In this document: piece after piece, positions 56,476 through 59,429 of the stretch
Layout: every line of letters begins with the position of its first letter
Position numbering within the stretch: position 1 is the stretch's first letter
IMG/VR virus record: IMGVR_UViG_3300005466_000030
Coordinates: 1 to 59,429 of that record
Origin: a virus
Reading direction: 5' to 3' (one strand)
Length of the DNA: 59,429 bases
Position numbers and translations under genes: made by a program
The notes under the pieces: generated by a model
Seen by the model: only the letters and a program-made list of their open reading frames with translations
Database searches by the model: none
What the model was told of the DNA's origin: nothing

Positions 56476-57056
56476 GCGATCCGCGCCGCCAGCGCCGCAC
56501 GCTCGATCTCGGTCAAGTCCCACATGGCCAGCACAACCCACATATCGCTTTTACCGATGCGGCGCAGCAGATACGGATCGCGCGGCGGCACGCGCGACCA
56601 TTCGGCCTCGAACAAGATGTGATAGTTCGCGAGCCCGCGCTTCGGCCGATGATCAATCGGGATCAGCGGCGTGATCGCGCGCCCGCCGTAGCGTGTGGCT
56701 GCACCGGTGAATGAGCCGCGCGGGAAATTGAACATGCACGAGTTGTTGAGCGCCGGCGTGCGCCACGGCCGGTTGGTGCCTTCGGCAAACATGGTGCAGG
56801 CGCCGTTGTCGTTCATGTCGACGCGGCACGCCTTCTTGTCGGCGCGCACGATCGCGAGCTTGGGGAAGCCGTCGGCGCCGAGCCCTGCCTTCGCGATGCT
56901 GTCGAGCGCCTTGATGATCAGCTTGCCCTGCGCGAGCTTCTGATAGGCCGCCATGATCTCGCGATCGATCGGCTCGCTGTAGTGCTGATGCTTGCGATAG
57001 GCACGCCAGAGTTCGCGCGCCTTTGACGGATCGAGGGTGATGCTCTGCGTGTCCAT
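56472..57056 (-). CDS. Hypothetical phage protein
   Basis: A 194-residue protein. The middle (LPKLAIVRADKKACRVDMND-like region, then NRPWRTPALNNSCMFNFPRG) looks like a globular domain with beta strands. The last residues, IERAALAARIA, nearly match the end of the preceding gene's product. Function unknown. Confidence 0.66.
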   Translation of the reverse strand: MDTQSITLDPSKARELWRAYRKHQHYSEPIDREIMAAYQKLAQGKLIIKALDSIAKAGLGADGFPKLAIVRADKKACRVDMNDNGACTMFAEGTNRPWRTPALNNSCMFNFPRGSFTGAATRYGGRAITPLIPIDHRPKRGLANYHILFEAEWSRVPPRDPYLLRRIGKSDMWVVLAMWDLTEIERAALAARIA

Positions 57057-57066
57057 GCTCTTGCTC

Positions 57067-57768
57067 CTATGATGCGATCCGCCCCGCCAGTGCAGCGCGA
57101 TCGGTCTCGGTGGCAACCGTCTTCAGCTTCAGTCTGAACACCGCTTCGGCGCGCTCCATCTGGCGCGCGAGCACGCGCCTGTCGTCTTCGTTGAAGCATT
57201 CAGCTTTGAGCAGCGGCAGGCCAGACGCGATCGACGCGTCGACCTCTGCGCGCGTCGCCAGCCCGCCGCCGGCATAGGCGACGATCTCCACCGGCTCGCC
57301 CATCTTGATGATCGGCCCGCCCTCCGTCTTGATCACCCGATAGTCGTGGCAAATCCACAGCAGCGTGCAGCCCGGGTTGCGCTCCAGCATGAGCCCGCCG
57401 GGCTTCTGGTGCTGCTCTGGCAGGTCCGTGTTGTTGCGGCGCATGCGCGGCTTGGTCAGGAACGGGCACGCCTTCACGGCATATTCGGCACAACCGCGAT
57501 GCGATGGCGGCTCGGCCGACGTCCTGTTGACGGCGCACATCGGCCCGGCCGTGAACACCTTGAAGCGGCCGAGCGTGTTGCCGCACAGCCAGCACAGATC
57601 GGAGCGCACCGCGCGCGCCCACTTCCGTGAATCCATCACGCGGAAGTCCGGCTTGTCGTCGATCCACTCGACGAACCACGGCACCGGGAATCCGGTGTCG
57701 CTCACCGGCAGATGGCGCAGCCGATCAGGCAGCGGGATGTCGGCGATCGCGGCGTTGAGCTTTCCCAT
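57067..57768 (-). CDS. Cys-rich conserved phage protein
   Basis: A 233-residue protein. Cysteines and His in CWLCGN, AGPMCAVN, HRGCAEYAVKACPF suggest a zinc-binding core (residues 60-105); W and P residues at FPVPWFVEW mark the N-terminal fold. Similar proteins occur in other high-GC phages, with no known function to me. GGAG lies 9 bases before ATG 57768. It is the first gene after the recombinase. Confidence 0.7.
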   Translation of the reverse strand: MGKLNAAIADIPLPDRLRHLPVSDTGFPVPWFVEWIDDKPDFRVMDSRKWARAVRSDLCWLCGNTLGRFKVFTAGPMCAVNRTSAEPPSHRGCAEYAVKACPFLTKPRMRRNNTDLPEQHQKPGGLMLERNPGCTLLWICHDYRVIKTEGGPIIKMGEPVEIVAYAGGGLATRAEVDASIASGLPLLKAECFNEDDRRVLARQMERAEAVFRLKLKTVATETDRAALAGRIAS

Positions 57769-57803
57769 TTTGGCTTGCTCCATTGCTTGGATGGTCGCAC
57801 GTA

Positions 57804-59429
57804 TCAGGCTGCCTTCGCTTGCCAGCGGCCCAAGAAAACAACGTCATTTGGATTGTGTGTTTGCGTGGGTCCCCCCTTCGCCGGACCCGCGCTATCACAC
57901 AATGCAGACCCTTGTGCCGCAGCGACTTTCTGCACGCGCTCGGCGGTGGGGAAGAGTTTCGTCCCGCCCATGATGGCGCTGAGCCGCCCGTACAGCGACA
58001 GATCATAAGGCTTGGCCCAGCCGGTCTGATGCACCACGACAGAGTCGATCAGCCGGCGGAACGCCATCCGCGCGGCATCGCGCTTGTCAGGATCGATATT
58101 CTCATTGGTCAGGTAGCCGTGCAGTTCCTCGACGATCTGCCGGTAGGCGTCGAGCATCTTCGGATGGAATTCGACGACGTTGCTGTCGGCTTGCAACAGT
58201 CGAAGTTGCTCCACCAGATTGGCCCGCTCGGTCTTCAGCGGCGGCAGGGCGGCGATCAACTCTTCGACCGGATCGTCGCTCTCGGTGATGGCATAGGTCA
58301 CGCGCGTGATCTTTAGCTCGACGCGAGCTAACAACTTTTCGAGCGATAGCTTGTCGGCGCGGTTCTGCTTTGCCTTCTCAGCAAACTTCGCAACGCCGAT
58401 CTTGGTTGCCTGCATGATGCGCGCCGGGTCAACGAGTTCGTCGCGCATGCGATCGATCACCGCGCGCTCCAGCTTGCCGACGTCATAGCTCTTCTTGTTC
58501 GCGCAGGTCCGATGAAGATATGCCGTCGTGCATGACACGCGCTGCCCGACGCCATTGTTGTGCGTGATCCGCATCGGACCATTGCACACGCCACATCGCA
58601 GTAGACCCGCGAGCAGGTGCTTACGCTGGCCGGGCGGCGTTGCATTCGGGGTGCCCTTGCGCCGAGCCTTGCTTGTTCGCAGAGTATTCGCAGCCTCCCA
58701 TAATTCCGGCTGGACGATCATGAGATCAGGGCGAGCCTTGCGCTGCCACTCACTTTCGCTGGTTTGCTGACGCGCCTTCCGTTGCGTTTGCCAATGGATG
58801 ATGTTCTTGCGCCGTCCCCACACCAACTCGCCCTTGTAGATCGGGTTGCCAAGCATGCTCCTGCTGCCGCCGCTGAGTATTGTGTAGAGACTCCACACTC
58901 CGCCACGCGGCGCGGGGATGCCATCAGCGTTCAAGCCTTCGACGATTTCGCGCGGCGTGCGCCCGCTCACATACTCGCGATAGACGCGCTGCACGACCTT
59001 GGCCTGCTCTTCGTTGATGACTTGAACACCGGGCTGATCGGGTAGGCGCTTGTAGCCGTAGGCGATCGATCCGGGGATTTTTCCGTTCTCGATCTTGGCG
59101 GCAAAATTGCGCCGCACGTTATCGGCCACATCCTTCAGAAACATCTTGCCCATCATGCCACGGAAGCCGATGTGCATGTCGTTCACCCAACCTTCTTTCG
59201 CGGTCAGAATTTTGATTTTGTAGTAGGCAAAGAACCTGTTCAGGAACGGCAGATCGACATCGCTACGCGATATGCGGTCGAGCCCTTCGGAAACCAACAC
59301 TTCGAAACCGCCAGCTTGTGCGAGTGACATCAACTCGCCCATGCCGGGACGATCTTCCAGCGTGGCGCTGGTCGCGGCTCGATCAGCAAACTGCCGCACG
59401 ATGCTAACGTTCTTCTCGCGGTCTGCGAG
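57804..59429 (-). CDS. Large serine recombinase / integrase, 5' end outside the window
   Basis: At least 541 residues of a large serine integrase. The visible part begins within the resolvase domain (DREKNVSIVRQFADRAATSA, SEGLDRISR, GFRGMMGKMFLKDVADNVRR), then the recombinase domain (GKIPGSIAYGYK, GGVWSLYTILSGG), a zinc ribbon (LRCGVCNGPM ... CANKK) and a coiled coil (about 370-410). The catalytic Ser near the N-terminus lies beyond base 59429, so activity cannot be judged. It should catalyse attP-attB integration and, with a directionality factor, excision. No such factor was recognised. Confidence 0.92.
   Translation of the reverse strand, partial: LADREKNVSIVRQFADRAATSATLEDRPGMGELMSLAQAGGFEVLVSEGLDRISRSDVDLPFLNRFFAYYKIKILTAKEGWVNDMHIGFRGMMGKMFLKDVADNVRRNFAAKIENGKIPGSIAYGYKRLPDQPGVQVINEEQAKVVQRVYREYVSGRTPREIVEGLNADGIPAPRGGVWSLYTILSGGSRSMLGNPIYKGELVWGRRKNIIHWQTQRKARQQTSESEWQRKARPDLMIVQPELWEAANTLRTSKARRKGTPNATPPGQRKHLLAGLLRCGVCNGPMRITHNNGVGQRVSCTTAYLHRTCANKKSYDVGKLERAVIDRMRDELVDPARIMQATKIGVAKFAEKAKQNRADKLSLEKLLARVELKITRVTYAITESDDPVEELIAALPPLKTERANLVEQLRLLQADSNVVEFHPKMLDAYRQIVEELHGYLTNENIDPDKRDAARMAFRRLIDSVVVHQTGWAKPYDLSLYGRLSAIMGGTKLFPTAERVQKVAAAQGSALCDSAGPAKGGPTQTHNPNDVVFLGRWQAKAA

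Noticed and set aside
57840-57900. Possible attachment site near the 3' end of the recombinase gene
   Set aside because: The repeats there are short and no matching copy was found at the left edge, so no att site can be supported.
1-59429. tRNA or rRNA genes
   Set aside because: No cloverleaf-like or conserved rRNA sequence was noticed by eye in any intergenic region.

Overview
The window looks like most of a temperate tailed-phage genome, probably an integrated prophage. Uniformly high GC, CG-rich codon use, Shine-Dalgarno (SD) starts and a Mu-type tail cassette next to a large serine recombinase suggest a phage of an alphaproteobacterium, possibly a Bradyrhizobium relative. The host assignment is inference. 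No bacterial housekeeping gene and no tRNA was seen.

The left 36.4 kb reads rightward as one late block. It opens with the large terminase (82-1731), then a fibre and decoration group (1735-9301) that includes a self-processing tail fibre and a 1003-residue protein of 21-residue Gly/Ala/Ser repeats. Next come a putative head-borne ADP-ribosyltransferase (9365-11248), a protease-capsid fusion (11555-13810), the portal (14245-15699), a collagen-like fibre and the head-tail connectors. From 19104 to 30663 the order is that of phage Mu: DUF2635, sheath, tube, frameshifted chaperone pair, tape measure, gpN (split into two genes), gpP, gp45, gp46, gp47, gp48. A second fibre group (30678-35010) and a lysis group (35338-36421) follow, closed by a strong terminator at 36449-36476. 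The particle is therefore predicted to have an HK97-type head and a Mu-type contractile tail.

Everything from 36.48 kb to the right edge reads leftward. The section 42119-36484 is a chain of short genes joined by ATGA/GTGA overlaps and rich in CxxC proteins and DNA-binding proteins. At 42211-42871 two paralogous XRE-type regulators each lie behind a palindromic operator candidate. The section 44486-43178 holds a BtpA-like TIM barrel, a small ORF and a second CxxCxxCC protein.

The section 51171-44483 is the most unusual. It encodes a MoxR-like AAA+ ATPase, a helical partner protein and a VWA/HExxH protein, followed by several exported or membrane-anchored small proteins, one of them Rap1a/Tai-like. 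Nine of its genes are preceded by the same leader: one or two variable hairpins, then a hairpin whose stem sequence changes but whose loop stays CGCAA(C), then the sequence ATGGAGA a few bases before the start codon. This repeated, apparently covarying start-associated RNA element is the best candidate for an undescribed regulatory system here.

The section 57768-51786 is another chain of small overlapping genes, with a stand-alone LuxR-type HTH protein near its end and a rho-independent terminator at 51740-51765. The right edge cuts a large serine recombinase (57804 to beyond 59429) whose catalytic N-terminus lies outside. No polymerase, helicase, primase or transposase was recognised.
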